DNA of 64,000 bases from Mycolicibacterium sp. lyk4-40-TYG-92 (lineage in GTDB: Bacteria; Actinomycetota; Actinomycetes; Mycobacteriales; Mycobacteriaceae): the NCBI RefSeq assembly GCF_030209435.1, contig NZ_JARVRX010000010.1:124001-188000 (forward strand). Direction: 5' to 3'. Every line of letters starts with the position of its first letter. Positions within the stretch are counted from its first letter, which is position 1. The notes under the pieces are model-generated. The model saw only the letters and a program-made list of their open reading frames with translations, did not search any database and was not told where the DNA came from. Of the stretch, positions 18,577 through 27,952 are shown one piece after another. The translations under genes and the position numbers were made by a program.

Positions 18577-19956
18577 ATGTCTCGGCCTGCTGCCTCTGTA
18601 CAGCGCGTCATCAAGGCTTATGACGTGCGTGGGCTCGTCGGCGAGGAGATCGACGAGTCGTTCGTCGCGGATGTCGGTGGTGCGTTCGCCCGGTTGATGC
18701 GCGCCGAGGGCGCCACCCGGGTGGCGGTCGGTTACGACATGCGGCCCAGCTCACCGTCATTGGCCACGGCGTTCGCCGAGGGGGTCACCGCGCAGGGTCT
18801 GGATGTGGTCCGGATCGGGCTGGCGTCGACCGACCAGCTCTACTTCGCCGCGGGTCTGCTCGACTGCCCGGGTGCCATGTTCACGGCCAGCCACAACCCG
18901 GCCGCCTACAACGGCATCAAGTTGTGCCGGGCGGGCGCGAAGCCCGTAGGAAAAGAGACCGGGCTGGCCACCGTCGCCAGTGAGGTCACCGACGGCGTGC
19001 CCGGTCACGACGGCGCGGTAGGCAAGGTCGAGGAGCGCGACGTGCTCGCCGAATACGGCACGTTCCTGCGTTCGCTGGTCGACGTGTCGGCGCTGCGCCC
19101 GCTGCGGGTGTCGGTCGACGCCGGAAACGGCATGGGCGGGCACACCACGCCCGCGGTACTGGGCACCGTCGGGTCGATCACCTTGCTGCCGTTGTACTTC
19201 GAACTGGACGGCACGTTCCCCAACCACGAGGCCAATCCGCTGGACCCGGCCAACCTGGTTGACCTGCAGAAGCATGTGTTGGACAACGGTGCCGACATCG
19301 GCCTGGCGTTCGACGGCGACGCCGACCGCTGCTTCGTCGTCGACGAGAAGGGCGACCCCGTCTCGCCGTCGGCCGTGACGGCGCTGGTCGCCGATCGCGA
19401 GCTGGCCCGGGAGTCCGGCGCGACCGTCATCCACAACCTGATCACCTCGCGGGCGGTGCCCGAGCTGATCGCCGAGCGCGGTGGCACGGCGGTGCGCTCG
19501 CGCGTCGGCCACTCGTACATCAAGGCGCTGATGGCCGAGACCAATGCGATATTCGGTGGCGAGCATTCGGCGCACTACTACTTCCGCGACTTCTGGGGCG
19601 CCGACTCCGGCATGCTCGCCGCGCTGCACGTGCTGGCCGCGCTCGGGGAGCAGGACCGTCCGCTGTCGGAATTGATGGCCAAGTACCAGCGGTACGAGGC
19701 GTCCGGCGAGATCAACTTCACCGTCGCCGACGCACCGGCGTGCGTGCAGGCGGTCCTCACGTCGTACGGCAGTGAGATCGCCTCGACCGACGAACTCGAC
19801 GGCGTGACCGTCGACCTCGGCGATGGGCGCTGGTTCAACCTGCGCAGCTCCAACACCGAACCGCTGCTGCGGCTCAACGTCGAAGCCCGCACCCGGGTGG
19901 AAGTCGACCAGATCGTCGACCACATCGCGGCCCAGATCAGGGCCACTACGCCATGA
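18577..19956 (+). CDS. manB: Phosphomannomutase/phosphoglucomutase
   Basis: This 459-residue enzyme interconverts mannose-6-phosphate and mannose-1-phosphate. The phosphoserine loop is M-F-T-A-S-H-N-P-A-x-Y-N-G-I-K near residue 105, the metal loop is F-D-G-D-A-D-R-C, and the sugar-binding loop G-G-E-H-S-A-H-Y-Y-F contains the Glu/Ser pair. The C-terminal phosphate loop is R-S-S-N-T-E-P-L-L-R. ATG 18577 is preceded by GGGAGGG; the frame is open upstream but without support. Together with manA and the pyrophosphorylase gene it covers the route from fructose-6-P to GDP-mannose. Confidence 0.93.
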   Translation: MSRPAASVQRVIKAYDVRGLVGEEIDESFVADVGGAFARLMRAEGATRVAVGYDMRPSSPSLATAFAEGVTAQGLDVVRIGLASTDQLYFAAGLLDCPGAMFTASHNPAAYNGIKLCRAGAKPVGKETGLATVASEVTDGVPGHDGAVGKVEERDVLAEYGTFLRSLVDVSALRPLRVSVDAGNGMGGHTTPAVLGTVGSITLLPLYFELDGTFPNHEANPLDPANLVDLQKHVLDNGADIGLAFDGDADRCFVVDEKGDPVSPSAVTALVADRELARESGATVIHNLITSRAVPELIAERGGTAVRSRVGHSYIKALMAETNAIFGGEHSAHYYFRDFWGADSGMLAALHVLAALGEQDRPLSELMAKYQRYEASGEINFTVADAPACVQAVLTSYGSEIASTDELDGVTVDLGDGRWFNLRSSNTEPLLRLNVEARTRVEVDQIVDHIAAQIRATTP

Positions 19957-21044
19957 GTGCCGCCCCGGCGACCCTGGACCTCGACGATGTCGACGGTCTG
20001 ATCGCGGCCGACCGCGACGGCCTGCTACGGGCGGCGTCGATGGCCGGTGCACAGACCCGCGCGGTCGCCGCGGCGCTCACTGAAGGCGAATTCGACAAGC
20101 TGCGCTCGGACCAACGTCCGCGGACCGTAACGTGGGTGTGCGGCCGCGGGGCATCGGGAGCGTCCGGTGCGGCCGGGACCGTGCTGGCCGCGGCGCTGGG
20201 GGCGACATCGTCGGTGCCGCTCGTCGTGACCACGGACGTGCCGCCGTGGATCGGGGCGCTCGATGTCGTGGTGGCCGCGGGCGACGACCCAGCGGACCCC
20301 GCACTGGTGACGGCGGTGGCGACCGGCGTACGCCGCGGTGCGCGGGTGATCGTGGTGGCGCCCAACGACGGTCCACTTCGCGATGCCGCCGCCGGCCGTG
20401 CCGTGGTGCTGCCGCCGCGGCTGCCGGTGCCCGACGACTTCGGCCTCACGCGCTATCTGGCCGCGGGGCTCGCGACGATGATGGTTGTCGACCCGGCGCT
20501 ACGCATCGACCTGGATGCCCTGGCCGACGAATTGGACGCCGAGGCCCTGCGTAACAGCGCGGCCCGCGAGATTTTCACCAACCCGGCCAAGAACCTGGCG
20601 GAGCGGATGTCCGGACGGCAGGTGGTGCTGGCCGGTGAGGGCGCGGCAATGCTGGCGCTGGTCCGCCACGCCGCGACGGTGCTGCTGCGGGTGGCCCATC
20701 AACTGGTCACCGCGACCAGCGGGGCCGACGCCCTGGTGGCGCTGCACGGTGGGCTCGGCCGGCAGACCGTCGAAATGTCTTACGAGGACGCGCTTTTCCA
20801 CGATCCCGAGATCGATGGGCCCGTGCCGGCCCGGGTGCGCACTGTGGTGCTGTGTGCTGACGTGGAGCGCCCGGGTGTGGTCGCCCGGATGGACCCCCTC
20901 GGCGGTGATGTCGACGTGGTCAGCGCCGACGACGTTCCCGACTCCGTCCTGCATGTGCCGGGTAGTCGCTTGGAACAACAGATCGCGATGCTCGCGGTCC
21001 GGCTGGAGATGACGGCCGTATACCTGAAACTGGTTCGAGGTTAG
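19953..21044 (+). CDS. TobH/SIS-domain-like protein in the mannose operon
   Basis: This 363-residue protein occupies the Rv3256c position and has been annotated TobH in relatives. It resembles sugar-isomerase (SIS) proteins of the phosphoglucose/phosphomannose isomerase type: P-L-V-V-T-T-D-V-P-P-W followed by a Rossmann strand, V-V-A-A-G-D-D-P-A-D, and a second half with F-T-N-P-A-K-N-L-A-E. No complete isomerase signature is visible. ATGA overlap with manB and a 5-bp gap to manA imply strict cotranslation. A role in hexose-phosphate handling is inferred from context only. Confidence 0.75.
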   Translation: MSAAPATLDLDDVDGLIAADRDGLLRAASMAGAQTRAVAAALTEGEFDKLRSDQRPRTVTWVCGRGASGASGAAGTVLAAALGATSSVPLVVTTDVPPWIGALDVVVAAGDDPADPALVTAVATGVRRGARVIVVAPNDGPLRDAAAGRAVVLPPRLPVPDDFGLTRYLAAGLATMMVVDPALRIDLDALADELDAEALRNSAAREIFTNPAKNLAERMSGRQVVLAGEGAAMLALVRHAATVLLRVAHQLVTATSGADALVALHGGLGRQTVEMSYEDALFHDPEIDGPVPARVRTVVLCADVERPGVVARMDPLGGDVDVVSADDVPDSVLHVPGSRLEQQIAMLAVRLEMTAVYLKLVRG

Positions 21045-21049
21045 ACATA

Positions 21050-22276
21050 GTGCATCTGCTACGAGGCGCGGTCAGGAACTACGCCTGGGGGTCGCGTACC
21101 GCCTTGGCCGATTTCACCGGAAGGCCAAGTCCCTCAGCGCATCCCGAGGCTGAGCTGTGGTTGGGCGCGAACCCGGGGGACCCGGCGCGGCTGGAGACGG
21201 CCGACGGTGAGGTGTCGCTGCTGGACGTGATCCGGGCCGATCCCGCCGGCGAGCTGGGGCCCGAGGTCCTGGCCCGTTTCGGCGAGTCGTTGCCGTTCCT
21301 GGCGAAGGTGCTGGCCGCCGACGAACCGCTGTCACTGCAGGCGCATCCCAGTGCCGAGCAGGCTGCCGAGGGCTTCAATCGTGAAGAGCGCCAGGGCATT
21401 GCCCTCAATGCGCGCAACCGCAACTACCGGGACCGCAGCCACAAACCCGAGTTGATCGTGGCCCTCGGCCCGTTCGAGGCGCTCGCCGGGTTCCGGCCCG
21501 TGGCCCGCACCGTCGAGTTGATGCGGGTGCTGGCGGTGTCCGACCTCGATCCGTACATCAACCTGCTGGCCGGCCAGTCCGACGCGGCGGGGCTGCGGGC
21601 CGTCTTCACCACCTGGATCACCTTGCCGCAGCCCGATCTCGACGTGCTGGTGCCGGCCGTCCTCGACGGTGCGGTGAACTACATCCGTTCGGGGGCAACG
21701 GAATTCGCGGCTGAGGCCAAGACCGTGCTCGAACTCGGTGAGCGGTACCCGGGAGATGCCGGGGTGCTGGCGGCCATGCTGCTCAACCGCATCAGCCTGG
21801 TCGAGGGGGAGGGCATCTACCTGCCGGCCGGCAATCTGCACGCCTATCTGCACGGTATGGGTTTCGAGGTCATGGCCAACTCCGACAACGTGTTACGCGG
21901 TGGTCTGACGCCCAAGCACGTTGATGTGCCCGAACTCCTGCGGGTGCTCGACTTCACCCCGACGGATGGGCGGCCGATCCATCCGCGGCCGGCCGAGGAC
22001 GGTGTCGAGGAGGTTTTCGACACGCCCGCACCGGAATTCGCGGTGTCGGTCGTGCGGATCGGCGACGACCGGGTGGGCCATGCGGTCGAACTGCCCCGGG
22101 TGCATGCCGGCCCGCAGATTCTGCTGGGCACGAATGGCCGCGTGCAGGTGCATTCCGCCGATGGCGAGCTGACTCTGAACAAGGGCGCCGCCGCCTGGAT
22201 CGCCGCCGGGGAGGGCCCCGTGCGCTTGGTGGCTGACGCGCCGTCGACGGTGTTCCGTGCGACGGTGGGGATCTAG
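21050..22276 (+). CDS. manA: Mannose-6-phosphate isomerase, class I
   Basis: This 408-residue zinc enzyme converts fructose-6-phosphate to mannose-6-phosphate. Y-A-W-G-S near the N-terminus, E-L-W-L-G, F-L-A-K-V-L-A-A and the Q-A-H-P zinc-ligand motif come first. H-K-P-E-L-I-V-A-L then provides the Glu ligand, and the A-G-N-L-H-A-Y cupin motif gives the last His. The GTG start follows the previous stop by 5 bases and keeps it in the manB operon. Confidence 0.94.
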   Translation: MHLLRGAVRNYAWGSRTALADFTGRPSPSAHPEAELWLGANPGDPARLETADGEVSLLDVIRADPAGELGPEVLARFGESLPFLAKVLAADEPLSLQAHPSAEQAAEGFNREERQGIALNARNRNYRDRSHKPELIVALGPFEALAGFRPVARTVELMRVLAVSDLDPYINLLAGQSDAAGLRAVFTTWITLPQPDLDVLVPAVLDGAVNYIRSGATEFAAEAKTVLELGERYPGDAGVLAAMLLNRISLVEGEGIYLPAGNLHAYLHGMGFEVMANSDNVLRGGLTPKHVDVPELLRVLDFTPTDGRPIHPRPAEDGVEEVFDTPAPEFAVSVVRIGDDRVGHAVELPRVHAGPQILLGTNGRVQVHSADGELTLNKGAAAWIAAGEGPVRLVADAPSTVFRATVGI

Positions 22277-22299
22277 AAAAACCTACGAAAGGGCAGGTC

Positions 22300-23211
22300 A
22301 TGTCGGCCTCGGGGAGTACGCGCGCGATCATCGCGGCGCTGTTGGCCAATGCCGGGATCGCGGCGGCGAAGTTCGTCGGCTTCCTGATCACGGGCAGTTC
22401 GTCGATGCTCGCGGAGTCGGTGCACTCGCTGGCGGACACGTCCAACCAGGGGCTGCTGCTGTGGGGGCAGCGGCAGGCGCGCAAGGATGCCGACCATCTG
22501 CACCCGTTCGGCTACGGCCGCAGCCGCTACTTCTACTCGTTCGTGGTGGCGCTGGTCCTGTTCAGCCTCGGCGCGATGTTCGCGCTGTACGAGGGCTATC
22601 ACAAGATCACCCACCCCGAGCCGCTGACGTCGCCCGTCGTCGCTGTCGCCATTCTGGTCGTGGCGATCGGGCTGGAGGGGTACAGCTTCTACACCGCGGT
22701 GAAGGAATCGCGTCCGCTCAAGGGTTCCGGCAGCTGGTGGCGGTTCATCCGGACCTCGCGTAACCCGGAGCTGCCGGTGGTGCTGCTGGAGGACAGTGGC
22801 GCGCTGATCGGTCTGGTGCTGGCCCTGGGCGGTGTGGGCCTGTCGATGCTGACGGGCGACCCGGTGTGGGACGGCATCGGCACCGCGGCGATCGGTGTGC
22901 TGCTCGGCGTCATCGCGGTGGTGTTGATGGTCGAGATGAAGAGCCTGCTGATCGGTGAGGGTGCGACAGTCGACGAGACCGGCGCGATCCGCAACGCGCT
23001 GGAGCAGACGCCACACGTCGACCGCGTCATCCATCTCCGGACCCAGTACCTCGGGCCGGAGGAGATGCTCGTCGGGGTGAAGATCGCGCTGGCTCCCAAC
23101 ACCGATCTGGCGACCGTCGCCGCCACGATCGACGCCGCCGAGGTCACGATCCGGGCCGCGGTGCCGAACGCCCGCATCATCTACATCGAGCCGGACCTCT
23201 ACCGCGGTTAG
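22300..23211 (+). CDS. Cation diffusion facilitator transporter (ZnT9/SLC30A9-like)
   Basis: This 303-residue protein has six membrane segments and a C-terminal cytoplasmic domain. The second helix reads S-S-S-M-L-A-E-S-V-H-S-L-A-D-T-S-N-Q. The usual first Asp of CDF exporters is Glu, and the A-E-S-V-H-S motif is characteristic of the SLC30A9-like branch. H-P-F-G-Y-G-R-S-R-Y-F is a conserved CDF stretch. It would exchange divalent metal (often Zn) for protons; specificity is uncertain. The start is preceded by GAAAGG. Confidence 0.85.
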   Translation: MSASGSTRAIIAALLANAGIAAAKFVGFLITGSSSMLAESVHSLADTSNQGLLLWGQRQARKDADHLHPFGYGRSRYFYSFVVALVLFSLGAMFALYEGYHKITHPEPLTSPVVAVAILVVAIGLEGYSFYTAVKESRPLKGSGSWWRFIRTSRNPELPVVLLEDSGALIGLVLALGGVGLSMLTGDPVWDGIGTAAIGVLLGVIAVVLMVEMKSLLIGEGATVDETGAIRNALEQTPHVDRVIHLRTQYLGPEEMLVGVKIALAPNTDLATVAATIDAAEVTIRAAVPNARIIYIEPDLYRG

Positions 23212-23253
23212 CTGGTGACGGCTGCCACTAGCCGTTTTACAAAATCACCTCCA

Positions 23254-23272
23254 TTGTCTAGACCGGCGACAA
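23254..23272. promoter_or_regulatory. Candidate TetR (AlkX) operator upstream of alkB
   Basis: TTGTC and GACAA (23254-23258 and 23268-23272) form an inverted repeat with a 9-bp spacer. It sits just upstream of a -10-like TATAGT, where a TetR repressor such as the operon's own AlkX would act. The binding protein is inferred from context. Confidence 0.4.
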
Positions 23273-23281
23273 ATTGGCGTC

Positions 23282-23287
23282 TATAGT
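23282..23287 (+). promoter_or_regulatory. Candidate -10 element of alkB
   Basis: TATAGT fits the SigA -10 pattern. Transcription would begin near 23294, leaving a leader of about 35 bases with the ribosome binding site GGAGGTG. Confidence 0.4.
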
Positions 23288-23328
23288 CAAGATCACAACT
23301 TGCTGGCCCAACCAATGGAGGTGGACGC

Positions 23329-24561
23329 GTGTCAGTTGAGGTATCCGACGTCAACGCCCCGCAGTGGCGCGATCGAAAGCGTCATCTGTGGCTCATGGGC
23401 CTGATTGCGCCCACTGCGCTGTTCGTGATGCTCCCGCTGATCTGGGCACTGAACCAGGCCGGATGGCATGCGCTCGCGCAGGTGCCGCTGTGGATCGGTC
23501 CCGGCCTGCTGTACGTGCTGCTGCCGATCCTCGACCTGAAGTTCGGGCCCGACGGCGAGAACCCGCCCGACGAGATGATGGAGCAGCTGGCGAACGACAA
23601 GTACTACCGCTACTGCACCTACGTCTACATCCCGTTCCAGTACGCCAGCGTCATCCTCGGCGCGTACCTGTTCACCGCCAAGGACCTGAGCTGGCTCGGC
23701 TTCGACGGCGGGCTGGCCTGGTGGGCCAAGCTCGGCGTCGCGCTGTCGGTCGGTGTCCTCGGCGGCGTGGGCATCAACACCGCCCACGAGATGGGGCACA
23801 AGAAGGAGAACCTGGAGCGCTGGCTGGCCAAGATCACCCTCGCGCAGACGTTCTACGGCCACTTCTACATCGAGCACAACCGCGGGCACCACGTCCGCGT
23901 CGCGACCCCGGAGGACCCCGCCTCGGCGCGCTTCGGTGAGAACTTCTGGGAGTTCCTGCCGCGCACCGTGTGGGGCGCCCTGAAGTCGTCGGTCGAGCTG
24001 GAGGCCCAGCGCATCCGTCGCCTCGGCCGCAGCCCGTGGGACCCGCGCACCTACCTGAAGAACGACGTCCTCAACGCGTGGCTCATGTCGGTGGTGTTCT
24101 TCGGCATCCTGATCGCGGTGTTCGGCCCGGCGCTCATCCCGTTCGTCCTGATCCAGGGCATCTACGGATTCAGCCTGCTGGAGTCGGTCAACTACCTGGA
24201 GCACTACGGCCTGCTGCGGCAGAAGACCGAGAGCGGCCGCTACGAGCGCTGCGCCCCGGTGCACAGCTGGAACTCCGACCACATCGTCACCAACCTGTTC
24301 CTGTACCACCTGCAGCGGCACAGCGACCATCACGCCAACCCGACGCGTCGCTACCAGACGCTGCGCAGCATCGACGGCGCACCGAACCTGCCCAGTGGCT
24401 ACGCGACGCTGATCGGCCTGACCTACATCCCGCCGCTGTGGCGCCGGATGATGGACCACCGCGTCATCGAGCACTACGACGGCGACATCACCAAGGTCAA
24501 CGTCCACCCGCGGGTGCGGGACAAGGTGATGGCGAAGTACGGGGCGGGTGTGGCCGCATGA
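23329..24561 (+). CDS. alkB: Alkane 1-monooxygenase (AlkB)
   Basis: This 410-residue integral-membrane di-iron enzyme hydroxylates the terminal methyl of n-alkanes with electrons from rubredoxin. The His clusters are H-E-M-G-H (about residue 153), H-N-R-G-H-H (about 184) and, further on, N-Y-L-E-H-Y-G and [11 protein letters not shown] (about 327), matching the AlkB signature. Six membrane helices are evident. It is first in alkB-rubA-rubB-alkX, with each junction overlapping by 4 bp. The GTG start has GGAGGTG just upstream. Confidence 0.95.
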   Translation: MSVEVSDVNAPQWRDRKRHLWLMGLIAPTALFVMLPLIWALNQAGWHALAQVPLWIGPGLLYVLLPILDLKFGPDGENPPDEMMEQLANDKYYRYCTYVYIPFQYASVILGAYLFTAKDLSWLGFDGGLAWWAKLGVALSVGVLGGVGINTAHEMGHKKENLERWLAKITLAQTFYGHFYIEHNRGHHVRVATPEDPASARFGENFWEFLPRTVWGALKSSVELEAQRIRRLGRSPWDPRTYLKNDVLNAWLMSVVFFGILIAVFGPALIPFVLIQGIYGFSLLESVNYLEHYGLLRQKTESGRYERCAPVHSWNSDHIVTNLFLYHLQRHSDHHANPTRRYQTLRSIDGAPNLPSGYATLIGLTYIPPLWRRMMDHRVIEHYDGDITKVNVHPRVRDKVMAKYGAGVAA

Positions 24562-24761
24562 GTGCCTACGCCTGCCCGGGCTGTGGTTATGTCTACGAGG
24601 AGGCCAAAGGCGCTCCGCGCGAAGGATTCCCGGCGGGCACGGCATGGGACGATGTTCCCGACGACTGGTGCTGCCCGGACTGCGCGGTCCGCGAGAAGAT
24701 CGATTTCGAGTCCGTCGGGGCGAGCGAAGCGACGGGAAATGCAAGAGGAGTGAGTTCATGA
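24558..24761 (+). CDS. rubA: Rubredoxin (AlkG1-type)
   Basis: This 67-residue iron protein has two knuckles, Y-A-C-P-G-C-G-Y and W-C-C-P-D-C-A-V. Compared with the next gene it has one extra residue (an Arg) after the second C-x-x-C, the hallmark of AlkG1-type rubredoxins, which in other systems cannot replace AlkG2 in electron transfer to AlkB. ATG overlaps the alkB stop. Confidence 0.92.
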   Translation: MSAYACPGCGYVYEEAKGAPREGFPAGTAWDDVPDDWCCPDCAVREKIDFESVGASEATGNARGVSS

Positions 24762-24943
24762 GCGAGCCGTTCAAGAAGTTCGTCTGCCTGCAGTGCGGCT
24801 TCGAGTACGACGAGGAGAAGGGCTGGCCGGAGGACGGCATCGCCCCGGGCACCCGCTGGGCCGACATCCCCGAGGACTGGAGCTGCCCGGATTGCGGCGC
24901 CGCCAAGTCCGACTTCGACATGGTGGAGGTCGTGGCGTCGTGA
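24758..24943 (+). CDS. rubB: Rubredoxin (AlkG2-type), electron donor to AlkB
   Basis: This 61-residue protein has knuckles V-C-L-Q-C-G-F and S-C-P-D-C-G-A, with the canonical A-A-K-S-D-F after the second. This is the AlkG2 type that passes electrons from rubredoxin reductase to AlkB. The ribosome binding site AAGAGGAG lies within the end of rubA. It overlaps rubA and alkX by 4 bp each. The first knuckle has Leu-Gln rather than Pro-x between its cysteines. Confidence 0.93.
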   Translation: MSEPFKKFVCLQCGFEYDEEKGWPEDGIAPGTRWADIPEDWSCPDCGAAKSDFDMVEVVAS

Positions 24944-25596
24944 CCGCCGCGGCCGCAGTGCCGGACGGACCCGAGGCGTCGCGCCCCGCGGCACCTCGGG
25001 TGCCGTACGCCGAGGCCTCTCGGGTCCTGCTGCGGCATTCGATCCTGGACGGCATGCGAGAGTTGTTGCTGGCCAAGGACTGGTCATCGATCACGCTGTC
25101 CGATGTCGCCCGCGCGGCCGGCATCAGCCGGCAGACCATCTACAACGAATTCGGCTCGCGCCAGGGCCTCGCCGAGGGGTATGCGATGCGCCTCGCCGAC
25201 CGCCTGGTCGACGCCGTCGAGCACGCCATCTACGCCAATGTCGGCGACATCCACGCGGCCTTCCTGCAGGGCTTCCGGATGTTCTTCACGGAGTCGGCGT
25301 CCGATCCGCTCGTCATCTCGTTGCTGACGGGCGTCGCCAAACCGGACTTGCTGCAGCTCATCACGACCGACAGCGCGCCGATCATTTCGCACTGTTCGGC
25401 GCGTCTGACCGAAGCGTTCCGCAACAGCTGGGTGCAGACCTCTGACGAGGACGCCGGCGTGCTGGCTCGGGCGATCGTCCGCCTGGCCATCAGTTACGTG
25501 TCAATGCCGCCGGAAGCGGACCACGATGTGGCCGCTGACCTGGCCCGGCTCATGACGCCGTTCGCCGACCGTTACGGTAGTGGGGATACCCCGTAG
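24940..25596 (+). CDS. alkX: TetR-family regulator of the alkane operon (AlkX-like)
   Basis: This regulator of 218 residues has an N-terminal helix-turn-helix: [21 protein letters not shown] (about residues 48-68). A ligand-binding all-helical domain follows. Its position after rubB (Rv3249c place) and the GTGA overlap make it an autoregulated repressor candidate for alkB. The palindrome at 23254-23272 is a plausible operator. GTG 24940 was chosen because it is coupled to the rubB stop. Confidence 0.9.
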   Translation: MTAAAAVPDGPEASRPAAPRVPYAEASRVLLRHSILDGMRELLLAKDWSSITLSDVARAAGISRQTIYNEFGSRQGLAEGYAMRLADRLVDAVEHAIYANVGDIHAAFLQGFRMFFTESASDPLVISLLTGVAKPDLLQLITTDSAPIISHCSARLTEAFRNSWVQTSDEDAGVLARAIVRLAISYVSMPPEADHDVAADLARLMTPFADRYGSGDTP

Positions 25597-25695
25597 CCGT
25601 CAGCGCGCCATTCGAGCAGGATTCCCGGCGCCTGTCCCGCGAGCCCGCAGGCCATGGGGTCACTCCAGTGGAACGAATGAATGGGGCTCTAATCC

Positions 25696-27156
<1,461 letters not shown>

Positions 27157-27192
27157 GTCTGTTTGCGCTTTTCGCGCGAGCACACGCGAAAG

Positions 27193-27222
27193 CCCCCAAT
27201 TCTCACGGGAATTGGGGGTTTT
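27193..27222 (+). terminator. Intrinsic terminator after ahcY
   Basis: CCCCCAATTC and GAATTGGGGG form a perfect 10-bp stem with a 6-base loop, followed by TTTT. It begins 36 bp after the ahcY stop. Confidence 0.9.
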
Positions 27223-27413
27223 CGTATCTGCGGGGCTCGGCACATCTCGGCGAATTAGCTGTCGAGGGCCGTGTCGCCGGTCGTTATATTGCAACAGACG
27301 ACAATTACGATTTGCGCGGCACGATTCCTGTGTTTGCTGAAGATCTGCTGGCGAGCGGATTTCGGCGTTAGAATTTCCCGACACCAGGGCACCCTCGTGA
27401 AGGGACGTCGGCC

Positions 27414-27935
27414 ATGCAGGAGAACCGATGGGCAAGACGCATCGCGTTGCTGGCCGTGGCAGGGGCGGCGTTGACCGGTTGCGACAGCATCAACCTCGGC
27501 AGCCTGGACGTCTTCGGCTCCGCGTCGCCTGCTGTGAAGGGTCCGCCGATACCGCCGGAGATGGTCCGACATGACGTGCAGCAATTGGTCTGGCAATTCC
27601 CGCAGTTGCGCAAACCCGACGAAGCGGTGTGGGTCACCTGGAACAACAGCGGCGATCCCAGCCTCGCCGGCAAAGTGAACTGGGTCGACGCCGTGGTCAA
27701 GCTGTCGCCTGCGGAGACCGCTCGACTGGTGGCGGAATACCACCCGTCTGCCACCGATCGGCAACCGATGGTGCAGAAGATTCTGCAGTCGGAGCTGCCC
27801 GGCGGTCCGTACCTGTCGGGAACCGAACTCAACAACCACTTCTCCGGTCCGGGCATGACCACGCAGGCGTTCCTCGACCGTGACGAGAACGTCCTGGTGC
27901 TGACGACGAGGTCAGGCGGAAGCGCGCCGTCGTAA
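27414..27935 (+). CDS. Putative lipoprotein of unknown function
   Basis: This 173-residue protein has a lipoprotein signal peptide: R-R-I-A-L-L-A-V-A-G-A-A-L-T-G-C with the lipidated Cys at residue 23. The mature part has no motif I recognise and shows a W-V-T-W-N-N-S-G-D-P segment. It lies 17 bp before the CocE-like lipoprotein gene in the same direction, and both may act at the outer face of the membrane. The preceding 190 bp after the ahcY terminator hold no convincing gene. Confidence 0.75.
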   Translation: MQENRWARRIALLAVAGAALTGCDSINLGSLDVFGSASPAVKGPPIPPEMVRHDVQQLVWQFPQLRKPDEAVWVTWNNSGDPSLAGKVNWVDAVVKLSPAETARLVAEYHPSATDRQPMVQKILQSELPGGPYLSGTELNNHFSGPGMTTQAFLDRDENVLVLTTRSGGSAPS

Positions 27936-27940
27936 CCGTC

Positions 27941-27946
27941 TAGCGT
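27941..27946 (+). promoter_or_regulatory. Candidate -10 hexamer for leaderless CocE-like mRNA
   Basis: TAGCGT fits TANNNT, and position +7 from its last T is 27953, the GTG start of the hydrolase gene. No ribosome binding site is present. Confidence 0.45.
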
Positions 27947-27952
27947 GGTGGT

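Larger units (their letters stand above)
23246..23323. repeat. 11-bp perfect inverted repeat enclosing the alkB promoter and ribosome binding site
   Basis: CACCTCCATTG at 23246-23256 is the exact reverse complement of CAATGGAGGTG at 23313-23323, which contains the alkB ribosome binding site GGAGGT. In a transcript starting upstream of 23246 the arms would pair and hide the ribosome binding site. Confidence 0.6.

Noticed and set aside
25597..25695. Possible SAH or SAM riboswitch before ahcY
   Set aside because: The 99-bp leader lacks the conserved cores I know for these classes.
27223..27371. Open frame after the ahcY terminator, ending F-A-E-D-L-L-A-S-G-F-R-R
   Set aside because: It continues out of frame from the ahcY coding region, has no start or ribosome binding site after the terminator and no recognisable family.
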